64,000 nt of DNA from Niabella sp. (lineage in GTDB: Bacteria; Bacteroidota; Bacteroidia; Chitinophagales; Chitinophagaceae): contig NZ_JASLGT010000024.1 in assembly GCF_030150205.1 (NCBI RefSeq), positions 1 through 64,000 of the forward strand, written 5' to 3'. Positions 33,429 through 41,150 of the stretch are shown in pieces. How positions within the stretch are numbered: the stretch's first letter is position 1; each line of letters opens with the position of its first letter. The notes under the pieces were generated by a model, which was not told the DNA's origin, did not search any database, and worked only from the letters and a program-made list of their open reading frames with translations. A program made the position numbers and the translations under genes.

Positions 33429-34802
33429 TTATCCGGGGTCTTTTTTTGTTTCCACTGCGTTTTGGATCTCGGTACTCAGCTTTGAGAGCAGGTTGTACCC
33501 GGTGGCCGTTTCAATATCACGCACCGTGGTGATGTATTGTTTCCAGTCTGCATTTACCGTATTGGTATTGGGCGTATTCACCGCCAACACCCGTGTACTG
33601 GCAGTTACCCGTGAAAGATCATTGTCGCCATTATCTATAAACACCACTACTTTCCATACATTGGTGGGCACGGTAATTTTGCCATTATCAATGGTTCCTG
33701 CACTGCCATAGCTACCCATGATCACATAGGCTTCTTTACCCGCTGTAACCTGTGTGCGGATATACTGTTCCAGGTTGTTCCAGGTCTGTTGGTTGTTCTG
33801 CGGTGTTTGCGGAATCATATTGGTCATCAGGAATGTAGCAGAATTGGCCGCTACGCTGCTGGTACGGTCTGCACTTGGGCAGTTATGTCCACGGTCGAAC
33901 CCGGATCCCATATAAGAACTGGATTGTACCTTATACCATCCGCTGTACAAACCGGCCCAGGCAGCAAAATTATCCTGACGGTCTGCCACCCCGGTAATAT
34001 TGCTGGCATCAATATGCCAGGCCACCCAGTTGGGTGTTGCTCTTGAACTGGAATAGGATTCGATATAATAGTGCTGGTTAATGAGGAAGTTCTCTGCCAT
34101 AGTAAGCACCGAATCGGCGTTTGAAGGATTACCAAATAATAGATTGGAGTTATCACCGGTAAGCGGTGGAGCATCCGGCCCGGCGATCACATAGCGGCCC
34201 GCAGCCGGGGAGGTGGTATCGCCCCCGCCAGGTATGGTATCTGAAGGATTTTTAAACCCCGGGGTATTGGATGCGCCCGAAAAAATAACATTGTCGATAT
34301 TGATCCGGGTGGTCCCCGTTTTTATGATACGCACCTGAACGGGCTGTATGCTGGTGACCAGGAAACTGTCTAACCGGAAGGTTTTACTGTTTACGGTAAC
34401 CGGGCTGCCAACATCGGAAAATGTTTGTCCGTCGATACTCGTCTGAAAATTCCAGGTCGAAGGGCCATCCGATCCATAGGTGGCAGATAGCACATATACT
34501 TTTTTCAGACCATTGATTTTAAAATTAGTGGTAATGCTGCCACTCCTCAGCCGCACCGACCAGGAGCTGTCTTTGGTATCGGCAGCAGTATTGCCAATAA
34601 GGGCATCATTGAATGACCAGCTGCCGGTTTTCAGTTCCACATCTGCCAATGCATATGCGGCTTTTTTACCCGATTCAAAGCTTTCCGTAACTACGTAACT
34701 GCTGTCTTTTGCAACAGGCGGTTGTTCAACCGGTGGATACTTGGTACAGCTGTAGAGGGCCACTATGAACAGCAGCGATAAGAAGGCGTTTATTTTTTTC
34801 AT
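33429..34802 (-). CDS. DNA/RNA non-specific endonuclease lipoprotein (NucA-type, DRGH)
   Basis: This 457-residue lipoprotein (lipobox Cys19, ALYSC) has an N-terminal beta-sandwich domain (~45-175, carbohydrate- or nucleic-acid-binding type not identified). A Pro/Gly/Thr linker with PGGGDTTSPAAG follows, then a C-terminal NUC domain (~205-445). The catalytic motif DRGHNC starts at residue 303, with His306 as expected general base. Later motifs TNMIPQTPQNNQQTWNNLE supply the metal-binding Asn. Such enzymes cut DNA and RNA without sequence preference, here outside the cytoplasm as a lipoprotein. It lies 9 bp behind a NuiA-type inhibitor gene, so enzyme and antidote are co-transcribed. It is larger than Anabaena NucA because of the extra N-terminal domain. 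Confidence 0.92.
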   Translation of the reverse strand: MKKINAFLSLLFIVALYSCTKYPPVEQPPVAKDSSYVVTESFESGKKAAYALADVELKTGSWSFNDALIGNTAADTKDSSWSVRLRSGSITTNFKINGLKKVYVLSATYGSDGPSTWNFQTSIDGQTFSDVGSPVTVNSKTFRLDSFLVTSIQPVQVRIIKTGTTRINIDNVIFSGASNTPGFKNPSDTIPGGGDTTSPAAGRYVIAGPDAPPLTGDNSNLLFGNPSNADSVLTMAENFLINQHYYIESYSSSRATPNWVAWHIDASNITGVADRQDNFAAWAGLYSGWYKVQSSSYMGSGFDRGHNCPSADRTSSVAANSATFLMTNMIPQTPQNNQQTWNNLEQYIRTQVTAGKEAYVIMGSYGSAGTIDNGKITVPTNVWKVVVFIDNGDNDLSRVTASTRVLAVNTPNTNTVNADWKQYITTVRDIETATGYNLLSKLSTEIQNAVETKKDPG

Positions 34803-34811
34803 AACTGGGGT

Positions 34812-35213
34812 TTACGATTCTATGGAGATGGTCTTTACACCGGCGATGGTTTGGTCGGGTAAAACACCCAGGATATAGACCGGCACCTGCACACCAGCTT
34901 CTACGCGGTATACCTGCAGATGAGTCAGCTGGGTATCTAAAAAATCAAAGAGATCTTTTATCTTCTTTGCATTCGCCACAATAATGGCATCTCCCGGATC
35001 TGCGCCGCGTTCAATTTTAGAAAGAAATTGTGCTGCAGTTAGGATTTTTACCTGGGTAGTTGCTGCGGCGGACAGAGCCGCTACTTTAGCTGTTATTGCG
35101 TCTGGTGACAGTGCGCCCAGTTGTTGCGCTTCAAAAGGGTATTCAGATTCACTGATAAAAAAAACGCCTTGGGTATATTCCTGTAAACGGGTTGCGAAAT
35201 CGGATATATTCAT
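34812..35213 (-). CDS. NuiA-type nuclease inhibitor, partner of the adjacent nuclease
   Basis: This 133-residue protein has no signal peptide and should be cytoplasmic. Near its N-terminus it reads VFFISESEYPFE, nearly identical to the SESEYPFE block of Anabaena NuiA (recalled from memory). There the first Glu after Ser (Glu24) bridges to the catalytic metal of nuclease NucA; the equivalent here is Glu22. The C-terminus VKTISIES ends in Ser where NuiA ends in Thr. The middle (VYRVEAGVQVPVYILGVLPDQ) also aligns with VYRLGEVELDVYVIG. The inhibitor gene is upstream of the nuclease (9-bp gap), so it is made first and could protect the cell before export. ATG 35213 is preferred over the longer frame to 35276. 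Confidence 0.85.
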   Translation of the reverse strand: MNISDFATRLQEYTQGVFFISESEYPFEAQQLGALSPDAITAKVAALSAAATTQVKILTAAQFLSKIERGADPGDAIIVANAKKIKDLFDFLDTQLTHLQVYRVEAGVQVPVYILGVLPDQTIAGVKTISIES

Positions 35214-35217
35214 ACAT

Positions 35218-35225
35218 CTAAAGTA
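35218..35225 (-). promoter_or_regulatory. -7-like box TACTTTAG, 4 nt before the NuiA start
   Basis: Minus-strand TACTTTAG differs from TAnnTTTG at the last but one base and is followed by ATGT and ATG (35213). Same 4-nt geometry as at E1 and holB. Confidence 0.35.
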
Positions 35226-35570
35226 GGTAAATGCCCGGCGCCGCAATGCTGTTAACAGAAAGATAATGTACAGCAACCCGGCTCAAAAAAGGGAAATGAT
35301 CCATATGGCAACAATGCAAAGTGCTTCCTGCATGACGCACAGTTATCACCTGTAACGCATTCATGATTATTGAAGTGCCGGATCATTGCAATCGCTGTAT
35401 ACAATGCTGTATTGAATCAGCGCATTGAACCGTTTGCTATCCCGGGGCAACATAGCTTTCCTGAGTGCCGGAAAGCGCTGCCGGCACAATATTTGAATCA
35501 GGGCGAAGCAGGTTACCGGCTCAGATGATCGGATTAGGCAGGTAACGATTTTTGAAACTTCGGTGATCAA
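35226..35570. other. Gene-free stretch between the NuiA operon and the EncFtn gene
   Basis: About 345 bp without a convincing gene. The only frame of note (35367-35570, minus, 67 codons from a TTG directly after the EncFtn stop) has no recognisable motif and is not called. No encapsulin shell gene, hairpin or TAnnTTTG box was found here. Confidence 0.55.
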
Positions 35571-35891
35571 TTATGCGTCTTCGACCTTGTCTTCTGCTTT
35601 TTCTGCATTTTCGATGATATCGCCTTCTTTGAACAAGATGTTCTTTACAACAAGCCGCCATTCTTTCTTTTTACGCAGCAAAAATTCAAGGTCCATTGCA
35701 AAATGAATGAACTCTTCCTGCTGGGCATGCTGCATTATTTTTTTGGCGTCCCGGTCCTTTTCTACGTGGATCCGTTGCTCATACCAGTCGATGGCTTCGG
35801 CTTCTTCAATCAGCGATTGTATCATACGTGCAAAAGTGCGTACCGGTTGTGAGAGCTCTTCCGGTGGCTCATGGTATTGATCAAATCCCAT
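35571..35891 (-). CDS. Encapsulated-ferritin-like (EncFtn) protein without cargo peptide
   Basis: This 106-residue, all-helical protein carries the EncFtn signature. IEEAEAIDWYEQR at residues 28-40 and QQEEFIHFAMDLEFL around 57-71 correspond to Rhodospirillum EncFtn residues Glu31, Glu32, Glu34, Trp38, Glu62 and His65 with a constant offset of two (alignment by memory). Further matches are KEWRLVVKNILFKEG. EncFtn assembles a ring with a di-iron ferroxidase centre between subunits and normally works inside an encapsulin shell. Here the C-terminus ends NAEKAEDKVEDA with no Leu/Gly-rich encapsulation peptide, and no shell gene lies nearby. The frame can begin at 35939, but ATG 35891 gives the usual short N-terminus. 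Function inferred: iron oxidation outside a compartment, or loading by another route. Confidence 0.82.
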   Translation of the reverse strand: MGFDQYHEPPEELSQPVRTFARMIQSLIEEAEAIDWYEQRIHVEKDRDAKKIMQHAQQEEFIHFAMDLEFLLRKKKEWRLVVKNILFKEGDIIENAEKAEDKVEDA

Positions 35892-36086
35892 TGTGGTTGG
35901 TTTTACATGAAGAGATATACAACGTAAACCACTATGCAAATTTTACGCCATCTTTGAACAGCCGTTACGGTTTCAGGCGAAAGCATGTAACCAATAGCGA
36001 TGACGATGGATATTTAAACAGCTACGTCTGATAGCTCTCTACACCTAAATAACAGACAGGGCGCGCTGTCAGTTTTGTAAACCTCA

Positions 36087-36305
36087 TTATTCCGTCTTTC
36101 CCTTAAACGTGGCATAAATAGCCATTGCGTGCCCATGGCCCAGCTCAAATGTTTCTTTAAGCCAATTGGTAATTTCGGTTGCTTTCACAGCAGGAGCGAT
36201 TTGGCCGTCTTTCAGAAACCCTTTCTTTTCCGCCAGCTGCTTAAAATCTTCCGGGCTTTTACCGGTCTTCTTTTTAATATTATCGATATAGGCCTGAAAT
36301 GACAT
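36087..36305 (-). CDS. DUF4287-domain protein
   Basis: This 72-residue protein matches DUF4287: MSFQAYIDNIKKKTGKSPEDFKQL, then ITNWLKETFELGHGHAMAIYATFKG. The family is widespread in Bacteroidota and actinobacteria, often with a DUF5655 domain, and its function is unknown; DNA interaction has been suggested by the basic N-terminus but is unproven. ATG 36305 removes an unlikely extension of 46 codons. A -7 box lies at 36344-36351. The gene stands alone. Confidence 0.85.
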   Translation of the reverse strand: MSFQAYIDNIKKKTGKSPEDFKQLAEKKGFLKDGQIAPAVKATEITNWLKETFELGHGHAMAIYATFKGKTE

Positions 36306-36343
36306 GCTATGGTATTTTAACCGGTGAATAATAGAATTCATTG

Positions 36344-36351
36344 CAAAGCTA
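36344..36351 (-). promoter_or_regulatory. -7 box TAGCTTTG upstream of the DUF4287 gene
   Basis: Minus-strand TAGCTTTG matches TAnnTTTG, 38 nt before ATG 36305. No clear -33 element. Confidence 0.4.
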
Positions 36352-36562
36352 ACAGGAAATATTTTATGCATCGATCGCCTCCAAAGACAATTCCAGGGGG
36401 CATTTGCGTCGTATTGACCCGTTGCCGCTTCAGATCTGTCCATTTCATGCTGCTGGTATTGATTCCAATCCTTTTTTATATTGCTGCACAGATGTTTTAC
36501 TTTTACAGGAACAAGTCCGGCTTGGTCGGCAAATAGAAAAGCCGGTTCATCGCTTTTTAAAA

Positions 36563-37252
36563 ATGAAATTGAAGGTCATCATAACAGGAGCTACCGGTAT
36601 GGTAGGCGAGGGCGTGCTGCAGGAATGCATAAAGAATCCGGCAGTAGAAAAGATCCTGCTCATCAACAGGAAGCCAACCGGTTATTCCCACCCAAAGATC
36701 GAAGAGATCCTGCACGGCAATTTCAATGATATCAGCCCGGTTGCAGACCGGATAAAAGGGTATGATGCCTGTTATTTTTGCCTGGGCATTTCATCTGTGG
36801 GTATGAAGGAACCGGATTACTACGCAGTTACTTATACCCTTACCCTCAATTTTGCAACGGCTCTGGCTGGTCAAAACCCGCAGATGACTTTTTGTTATGT
36901 TTCCGGTGCGGGTACGGATAGTACGGAACAAGGGCGGCAAATGTGGGCCAGGGTTAAGGGGAAAACAGAAAACGACCTGTTGAAGCTACCTTTTAAAGCA
37001 GTGTATAACTTCCGGCCAGCGGTTATGAGGCCCACAAAAGGTGCGCGGAATGTAAAAGGCATTTACCGGGCAATCCTCCTGCTGTTTCCATTATTCCGGG
37101 CATTCAACGGCACTTATTTTTTAACGCTTGAGGAAGTGGGCAAGGCCATGATCCATATCGTGCTTCAGGGCAACCCGAGGCCGGTAGTTGAAGTAAACGA
37201 TATTGCCCGGCTCTCCAAATTCGGCGCCAGTGCGGATAAAACAGCGCCATAA
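36563..37252 (+). CDS. NAD(P)-binding Rossmann-fold epimerase-like protein
   Basis: This 229-residue protein starts with a glycine-rich dinucleotide motif, IITGATGMVGEGV. It then shows YFCLGISSVGM, FCYVSGAGTDSTEQG and the VKGKTENDLLKL-FKAVYNFRPAVMRP stretch of atypical short-chain/epimerase proteins. The catalytic YxxxK is not evident: the corresponding region reads MWARVKGK. Such proteins are frequently annotated as epimerases or Rossmann-fold NAD(P)-binding proteins with unknown substrate. ATG 36563 is chosen because it immediately precedes the Rossmann strand; the longer frame from 36404 is unsupported. It converges on the SRPBCC gene, 26 bp apart. Confidence 0.8.
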   Translation: MKLKVIITGATGMVGEGVLQECIKNPAVEKILLINRKPTGYSHPKIEEILHGNFNDISPVADRIKGYDACYFCLGISSVGMKEPDYYAVTYTLTLNFATALAGQNPQMTFCYVSGAGTDSTEQGRQMWARVKGKTENDLLKLPFKAVYNFRPAVMRPTKGARNVKGIYRAILLLFPLFRAFNGTYFLTLEEVGKAMIHIVLQGNPRPVVEVNDIARLSKFGASADKTAP

Positions 37253-37278
37253 ATGGCGTTCCTCCCTCGATTTCTGGC

Positions 37279-37755
37279 TTACAGTAAGAATGAATTTCTG
37301 TCCTTTCCGGATTCAGCAACGGCTTTGATAATCTGGTTGCGCTTTGATAAAAAACGGGTAAGATAACGCTTCATAACCATGGCATCAACCATCCGGCCAA
37401 GTATACCCAGGGGCGATTGAAAACAGAATACATCCTTCATTAAGGTTCCACCTTCTATACGGCTAAAATAATGATCGTGCTTTATAAACCGGAAGGCGCC
37501 GCGCAACTGCTCATCCCTGAAATGAAACGGGTGGTGAAAGGCTGTTATTTTTGAGGTCAGTTGCTGGCGGATTCCGAAATGAGTGGCCTGCCAGGTTACC
37601 GTTTCATCAGCACCGATTAATCCGCTGGTTCTGCCGGCAACAGCCTTTTCCCTGGTTTGAGCCGTTGAAAGGCTGTGCAGGTCAATACTTCTTGCCAAAT
37701 CGAAACAGGTTTCGATATCCGCATTGATTATTGTTTCCAGCATTATAACAGGCAT
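37279..37755 (-). CDS. SRPBCC-fold (START/cyclase-like) protein
   Basis: This 158-residue protein fits the SRPBCC hydrophobic-pocket fold. It has METIINADIETCFDLARSIDLH at the N-terminus and VTWQATHFGIRQQLTSKITAFHHPFHFRDEQLRGAF in the middle. The later YFSRIEGGTLMKDVFCFQSPLG and the C-terminal helix MVMKRYLTRFLSKRNQIIK complete the pattern of the cell-division-inhibitor-like subgroup. Ligand unknown. Start ATG 37755 or 37743. It may be functionally linked to the convergent Rossmann protein only by proximity. A TATCTTTG box lies 31 nt upstream. Confidence 0.8.
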   Translation of the reverse strand: MPVIMLETIINADIETCFDLARSIDLHSLSTAQTREKAVAGRTSGLIGADETVTWQATHFGIRQQLTSKITAFHHPFHFRDEQLRGAFRFIKHDHYFSRIEGGTLMKDVFCFQSPLGILGRMVDAMVMKRYLTRFLSKRNQIIKAVAESGKDRNSFLL

Positions 37756-37786
37756 GTGTATCAGGGTTGGGAGTAAATGGATGTAT

Positions 37787-37794
37787 CAAAGATA
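37787..37794 (-). promoter_or_regulatory. -7 box TATCTTTG upstream of the SRPBCC gene
   Basis: Minus-strand TATCTTTG matches TAnnTTTG, 31 nt before ATG 37755. It is embedded in the small palindrome GTATCAAAGATAC. Confidence 0.4.
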
Positions 37795-37893
37795 CAGGGC
37801 AGGCGGGCAGCTATACAACACCAGTCACAGGAGCCGCGTCCAAACAAATACGTTAAATATAATTATCATATCTTTATATGAAATAAATAACCT

Positions 37894-38472
37894 ATGCAAA
37901 TTATCCGAAGCATCCAAAACCGCATCTATGAGATTCGCGGGGAAAGAGTCATTCTTGATTTTGATCTTGCTGTTCTTTATGATGTTGAGACGAGAGTCCT
38001 TAACCAGACGGTAAAAAGAAACAACAAGCGATTTCCAAAAGATTTTATGTTTCAATTGACCAGACAAGAATTTGCGGCGTTGAAACCAGAAATTAATAAA
38101 CTTTATAATGATGAATATCAATCGATTACGGATATGTCATCACAAATTGTGATGACATATCCGGGAAAACGGCCCAAGACTGCCCTGCCCTATGCCTTTA
38201 CGGAACAGGGCGTGGCTATGTTGAGCGGCCTGTTGAACAGTGATAAAGCGATTCAAATGAATATTGCCATCATGCGCGCCTTTGTAGAGATCCGGCGCAT
38301 CGTACTGGAGCAGGGCAATATACAGGATCAGTTAAAACAGATCCAGCAGCGCATCACAGAACATGATGTACAGCTTTCCTCAATTTATGATGCCATAGAA
38401 AATTTGCTGGACGAAAATGCAGCCCGTCGAAAATGGGACAACCGGGAACGGATCGGGTTCCATGCAAAATAG
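37894..38472 (+). CDS. ORF6N-domain protein (phage-type DNA-binding)
   Basis: This 192-residue protein has the ORF6N domain at ~1-125: YEIRGERVILDFDLAVLYDVETRVLNQTVKRN, RFPKDFMFQLTRQEF and LPYAFTEQGVAMLSGLLNSDKAI. A helical, coiled-coil-like tail follows (LKQIQQRITEHDVQLSSIYDAIENLL). ORF6N/KilA-N proteins come from phages and mobile elements and are common as single genes in Bacteroidota chromosomes. No phage gene is adjacent. A perfect 17-bp inverted repeat lies within the coding sequence at 38129-38163 and encodes the DMSSQIVMTYP segment. A TATCTTTA box at 37869 is a possible -7 element. Confidence 0.88.
   Translation: MQIIRSIQNRIYEIRGERVILDFDLAVLYDVETRVLNQTVKRNNKRFPKDFMFQLTRQEFAALKPEINKLYNDEYQSITDMSSQIVMTYPGKRPKTALPYAFTEQGVAMLSGLLNSDKAIQMNIAIMRAFVEIRRIVLEQGNIQDQLKQIQQRITEHDVQLSSIYDAIENLLDENAARRKWDNRERIGFHAK
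38129..38163. repeat. 35-bp palindrome inside the ORF6N gene
   Basis: CGGATATGTCATCACAA (38129-38145) is followed by one A and by its exact complement TTGTGATGACATATCCG (38147-38163). The symmetry is perfect over 17 bp per arm and stops at both ends. It is in frame and contributes about 11 residues between the two conserved halves of the domain. Confidence 0.9.
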
Positions 38473-38528
38473 CGATCGCATCCTTTGCAATGGTGATGTG
38501 CCATCATCTGGCCGGTTCAGGCAATTGA

Positions 38529-39821
38529 TCAGCCGATCTCTTCCAGGCTTTCTTTTACAGCCTGAATGGTCTGATCCAAATCATCCTTTGTAAGCGCATT
38601 GTTTAAAAACCAGCTTTCAAAGGCAGACGGAGGCAGGTAAATACCCCGTTTTAACAAGGCATGAAAAAACCGGTTAAATCGTGTAAGGTCCGAAGCCGCT
38701 GCTGTAGCAAAATTCACCACCGGCTGACCGGAAAAATGAACACTGATCATACTGCCAAACTGGTTGATCACATAGGGCTGGCCCCAGGCTTTCAAAACCG
38801 CATCCAGCCCGTCTTTCAGGTAGGTGGTTTTGTCGTCCAGTTCCATCAGCAATTCCGGAGTTTCCTTCAGTGCACGCAGCAGGGTAATACCCGCCGTCAT
38901 TGCTACCGGGTTGCCACTGAGCGTACCGGCCTGGTACACACCTCCCAGCGGAGCCACCACTTCCATAATATGCTGTTTACCTCCAAAGGCGCCAACCGGC
39001 ATCCCCGCCCCGATCACTTTACCATAGGTTACCAGGTCTGCATCAATACCCAGGCGCTCCTGCGCACCACCCAGTGCCAGGCGGAAGCCGTTCATTACTT
39101 CGTCAAAGATCAGTACGATCTGCTCTTCATCACAAATGCGGCGCAGTCCCTCAAGAAAACCAGGTTCCGGAATGATACATCCCATATTCCCAGCCACCGG
39201 CTCTACAATAATGGCCGCAATTTCATCTTTATGTGCCTGAACCAGTTGTTCTACCCCCGCCAGGTCGTTATAGGCACAGGTTAATGTATCATTGGCCGCG
39301 CCGGCAGTGATTCCCGGAACGGTTTGTATATTAAAAGTAGCAACACCACTGCCCGCTTTTACCAGGAAGGGATCTGCATGCCCGTGGTAACAGCCCTCAA
39401 ACTTTATAAATTTATTCCGCCCGGTATAGCCACGGGCTACCCGGAGCGCACTCATGCAGGCTTCGGTACCGCTGTTTACCATACGGATCAGGTCTACATT
39501 AGGCACCATCGATTTGATAAGCTCCGCCATTTCTATTTCGATCTCCGTAGGAGCACCAAAGGAGGTGGCTTTTTCCACCTGTTGCTGAATGGCTTTTACT
39601 ACCGGCTCGTATCCGTGTCCCAGGATCATGGGCCCCCAGGAAGCGATATAATCAATATAGCGCTGCCCTTGTACATCATACAGATACGCGCCCTTTGCTC
39701 TTTCAAAAAACACGGGCGTACCTCCTACACTTTTAAAGGCCCGCACGGGTGAATTAACACCACCGGGGATGCTCTTTTGTGCGCGTTCGAATAATGATCT
39801 GCTGGATTCGTATGTATACAT
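38529..39821 (-). CDS. hemL: Glutamate-1-semialdehyde 2,1-aminomutase
   Basis: This 430-residue class-III PLP enzyme starts with SRSLFERAQKSIPGGVNSPVRAFKSVGG, the typical GSAM N-terminus. It has the cofactor loop MVNSGTEACMSALRVARG, DEVMNGFRLALGGAQ and the PLP lysine in YGKVIGAGMPVGAFGG. It makes 5-aminolevulinate from glutamate-1-semialdehyde in the C5 route to haem. Length is normal. The four-helix-bundle gene lies directly upstream on the same strand; a -7 box overlaps that gene's end (39855-39862), 33 nt before the start. Confidence 0.97.
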   Translation of the reverse strand: MYTYESSRSLFERAQKSIPGGVNSPVRAFKSVGGTPVFFERAKGAYLYDVQGQRYIDYIASWGPMILGHGYEPVVKAIQQQVEKATSFGAPTEIEIEMAELIKSMVPNVDLIRMVNSGTEACMSALRVARGYTGRNKFIKFEGCYHGHADPFLVKAGSGVATFNIQTVPGITAGAANDTLTCAYNDLAGVEQLVQAHKDEIAAIIVEPVAGNMGCIIPEPGFLEGLRRICDEEQIVLIFDEVMNGFRLALGGAQERLGIDADLVTYGKVIGAGMPVGAFGGKQHIMEVVAPLGGVYQAGTLSGNPVAMTAGITLLRALKETPELLMELDDKTTYLKDGLDAVLKAWGQPYVINQFGSMISVHFSGQPVVNFATAAASDLTRFNRFFHALLKRGIYLPPSAFESWFLNNALTKDDLDQTIQAVKESLEEIG

Positions 39822-39824
39822 GAT

Positions 39825-39852
39825 GTGAATTGTGAATGGTCAATAGTGAAAG
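39825..39852. repeat. Short degenerate 7-nt-period repeat tract
   Basis: Four heptamers GTGAATT, GTGAATG, GTCAATA and GTGAAAG fill most of the 38-bp gap behind the stop of the four-helix-bundle gene (39860, minus strand). They are the reverse-complement type of the CATTCAC tracts. Confidence 0.6.
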
Positions 39853-39854
39853 TG

Positions 39855-39862
39855 CAAAGCTA
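39855..39862 (-). promoter_or_regulatory. -7 box TAGCTTTG upstream of hemL
   Basis: Minus-strand TAGCTTTG matches TAnnTTTG and lies 33 nt before ATG 39821, overlapping the stop codon of the preceding gene. A CAAA (minus TTTG) lies 12 nt further upstream, shorter than the usual -33 spacing. Confidence 0.35.
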
Positions 39863-40216
39863 CTTTGAATTGATCAAACCGGTAAGTAGTTTGAAAGAAC
39901 TTTGAAGTTTTTCTCCCAGATTCTCGATCGGGTAATTATTTAGATATTCAAGCGCCGCAGCGGCATCAAAGGCGGCATCTATTTCAATTACCGATCCCCT
40001 GGCTATTTCATAGTAACGTTTCCTTTCAAGTTCCGACTTTCTGGATGCGCCTTCTGCAATATTTAATACATTAGATAATGCAGCCCTTCTTATTTGCGAA
40101 GCCATCCCAAATTTTTCGTAGTCGGGTAACGTTTTTGAGAATTTGTAACATTCAATGAGAAGTCCCTTTGCACTTTTGTAGACCTCAAGATCCTGGTGAT
40201 TTAATTTTAAGAACAT
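39860..40216 (-). CDS. Four-helix-bundle protein (23S rRNA intervening-sequence-type family)
   Basis: This 118-residue protein matches the four-helix-bundle/S23 family: HQDLEVYKSAKGLLIECYKFSKTLP, MASQIRRAALSNVLNIAEGAS and ERKRYYEIARGSVIEIDAAFDAAAAL. The family was named after proteins encoded in 23S rRNA insertions but is mostly found as free chromosomal genes with unknown function. It lies upstream of hemL and downstream of uppP on the same strand (78-bp gap with a heptamer tract). No rRNA is near. Confidence 0.9.
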   Translation of the reverse strand: MFLKLNHQDLEVYKSAKGLLIECYKFSKTLPDYEKFGMASQIRRAALSNVLNIAEGASRKSELERKRYYEIARGSVIEIDAAFDAAAALEYLNNYPIENLGEKLQSSFKLLTGLINSK

Positions 40217-40252
40217 ATGATTAGCATTTAACCATTAAGATAGTCAATTTTC

Positions 40253-40294
40253 CTTCACAATGCGTCCATTCACCATTGACCATTGCCTATTTAC
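40253..40294. repeat. Degenerate 7-nt-period repeat tract abutting the uppP stop
   Basis: Six heptamers run to 40294, directly before the minus-strand TAA of uppP (40295-40297). The clearest are CATTCAC, CATTGAC, CATTGCC and TATTTAC. Confidence 0.65.
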
Positions 40295-41131
40295 TTATGC
40301 AATCACGCCTTTATAAATCAATATCAACAGCACCGCACCGGCAACGATCCGGTACCAGCCGAAGGCTTTGAATCCGTATTTTTTCAGAAAATCGATAAAG
40401 AATTTAATGGCCAGGATGGCTACTACAAAGGCTACCACATTGCCCACTATAAACGCAATGGTATTTTCTTTTGAGGCCAGGATCAATTCATAGCCTTTTT
40501 GCGTAACACCACCCTGGTTCCATTTTTTCAGGAAAAGTGAGTACAGGGTTGCGGCAGCCATGGTAGGTACCGCCAGGAAGAAGGAAAATTCCGCTGCAAT
40601 ATTACGGGTCATTTTCTGTTGCATACCACCGATAATAGAGGCTGCGCTCCGGCTTACACCGGGAATCATCGCTATTACCTGCCAAAGCCCGGTAATAAAG
40701 GCCTTTGGATAAGAGATCTGGTCTACCGTTTTAACCGTTGGATGGTTAAAGAGTTTGTCGATAAACAACAACACAAATCCGCCGATCAGCAGTGTAGTAG
40801 CCACCACCGTGGGGCTTTCCAGTAGTTCATCAATTTTATCAGCAAACAAATAACCCAGCACCAGTGCCGGGATAACTCCAACAATCAGTTTAAAATAAAA
40901 CGTCCAGTTAATACCACCCTGGGCTTTTGAAGGAAAAAACCGGCGCCAGTACAATACCACCACCGCAAGGATGGCACCCAGCTGAATGGCCACTTCAAAC
41001 AGTTTGGTAAACTCCTCTTTTTCAATGCCCATAAAAGAGCTGGTAATAATCATGTGCCCGGTGGAGGAAATGGGGAGGTATTCCGTTATACCTTCTACAA
41101 TTGCAATGATAATAGCCTGAATAATGCTCAT
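40295..41131 (-). CDS. uppP: Undecaprenyl-diphosphate phosphatase
   Basis: This 278-residue polytopic membrane protein has the BacA/UppP motifs: EGITEYLPISSTGHMII near the N-terminus and IPGVSRSAASIIGGM in the middle. Both carry the catalytic Glu, Ser and Arg residues. It recycles the lipid carrier for peptidoglycan and other envelope glycans by removing a phosphate from undecaprenyl diphosphate. About eight TM helices are visible. A DUF3098 gene is encoded upstream on the same strand, a common Bacteroidota arrangement, but a terminator-like hairpin lies between them. Confidence 0.97.
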   Translation of the reverse strand: MSIIQAIIIAIVEGITEYLPISSTGHMIITSSFMGIEKEEFTKLFEVAIQLGAILAVVVLYWRRFFPSKAQGGINWTFYFKLIVGVIPALVLGYLFADKIDELLESPTVVATTLLIGGFVLLFIDKLFNHPTVKTVDQISYPKAFITGLWQVIAMIPGVSRSAASIIGGMQQKMTRNIAAEFSFFLAVPTMAAATLYSLFLKKWNQGGVTQKGYELILASKENTIAFIVGNVVAFVVAILAIKFFIDFLKKYGFKAFGWYRIVAGAVLLILIYKGVIA

Positions 41132-41150
41132 AAAGTATCTTTAAAAAAAT

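Noticed and set aside
35367..35570. 67-codon minus-strand frame starting directly after the EncFtn stop
   Set aside because: TTG start, no motif, far too short for an encapsulin shell; no support beyond being open.
39860..40216. 23S rRNA intervening sequence, suggesting a nearby rRNA operon
   Set aside because: The protein family is also found as free genes, and no rRNA sequence was recognised around it.
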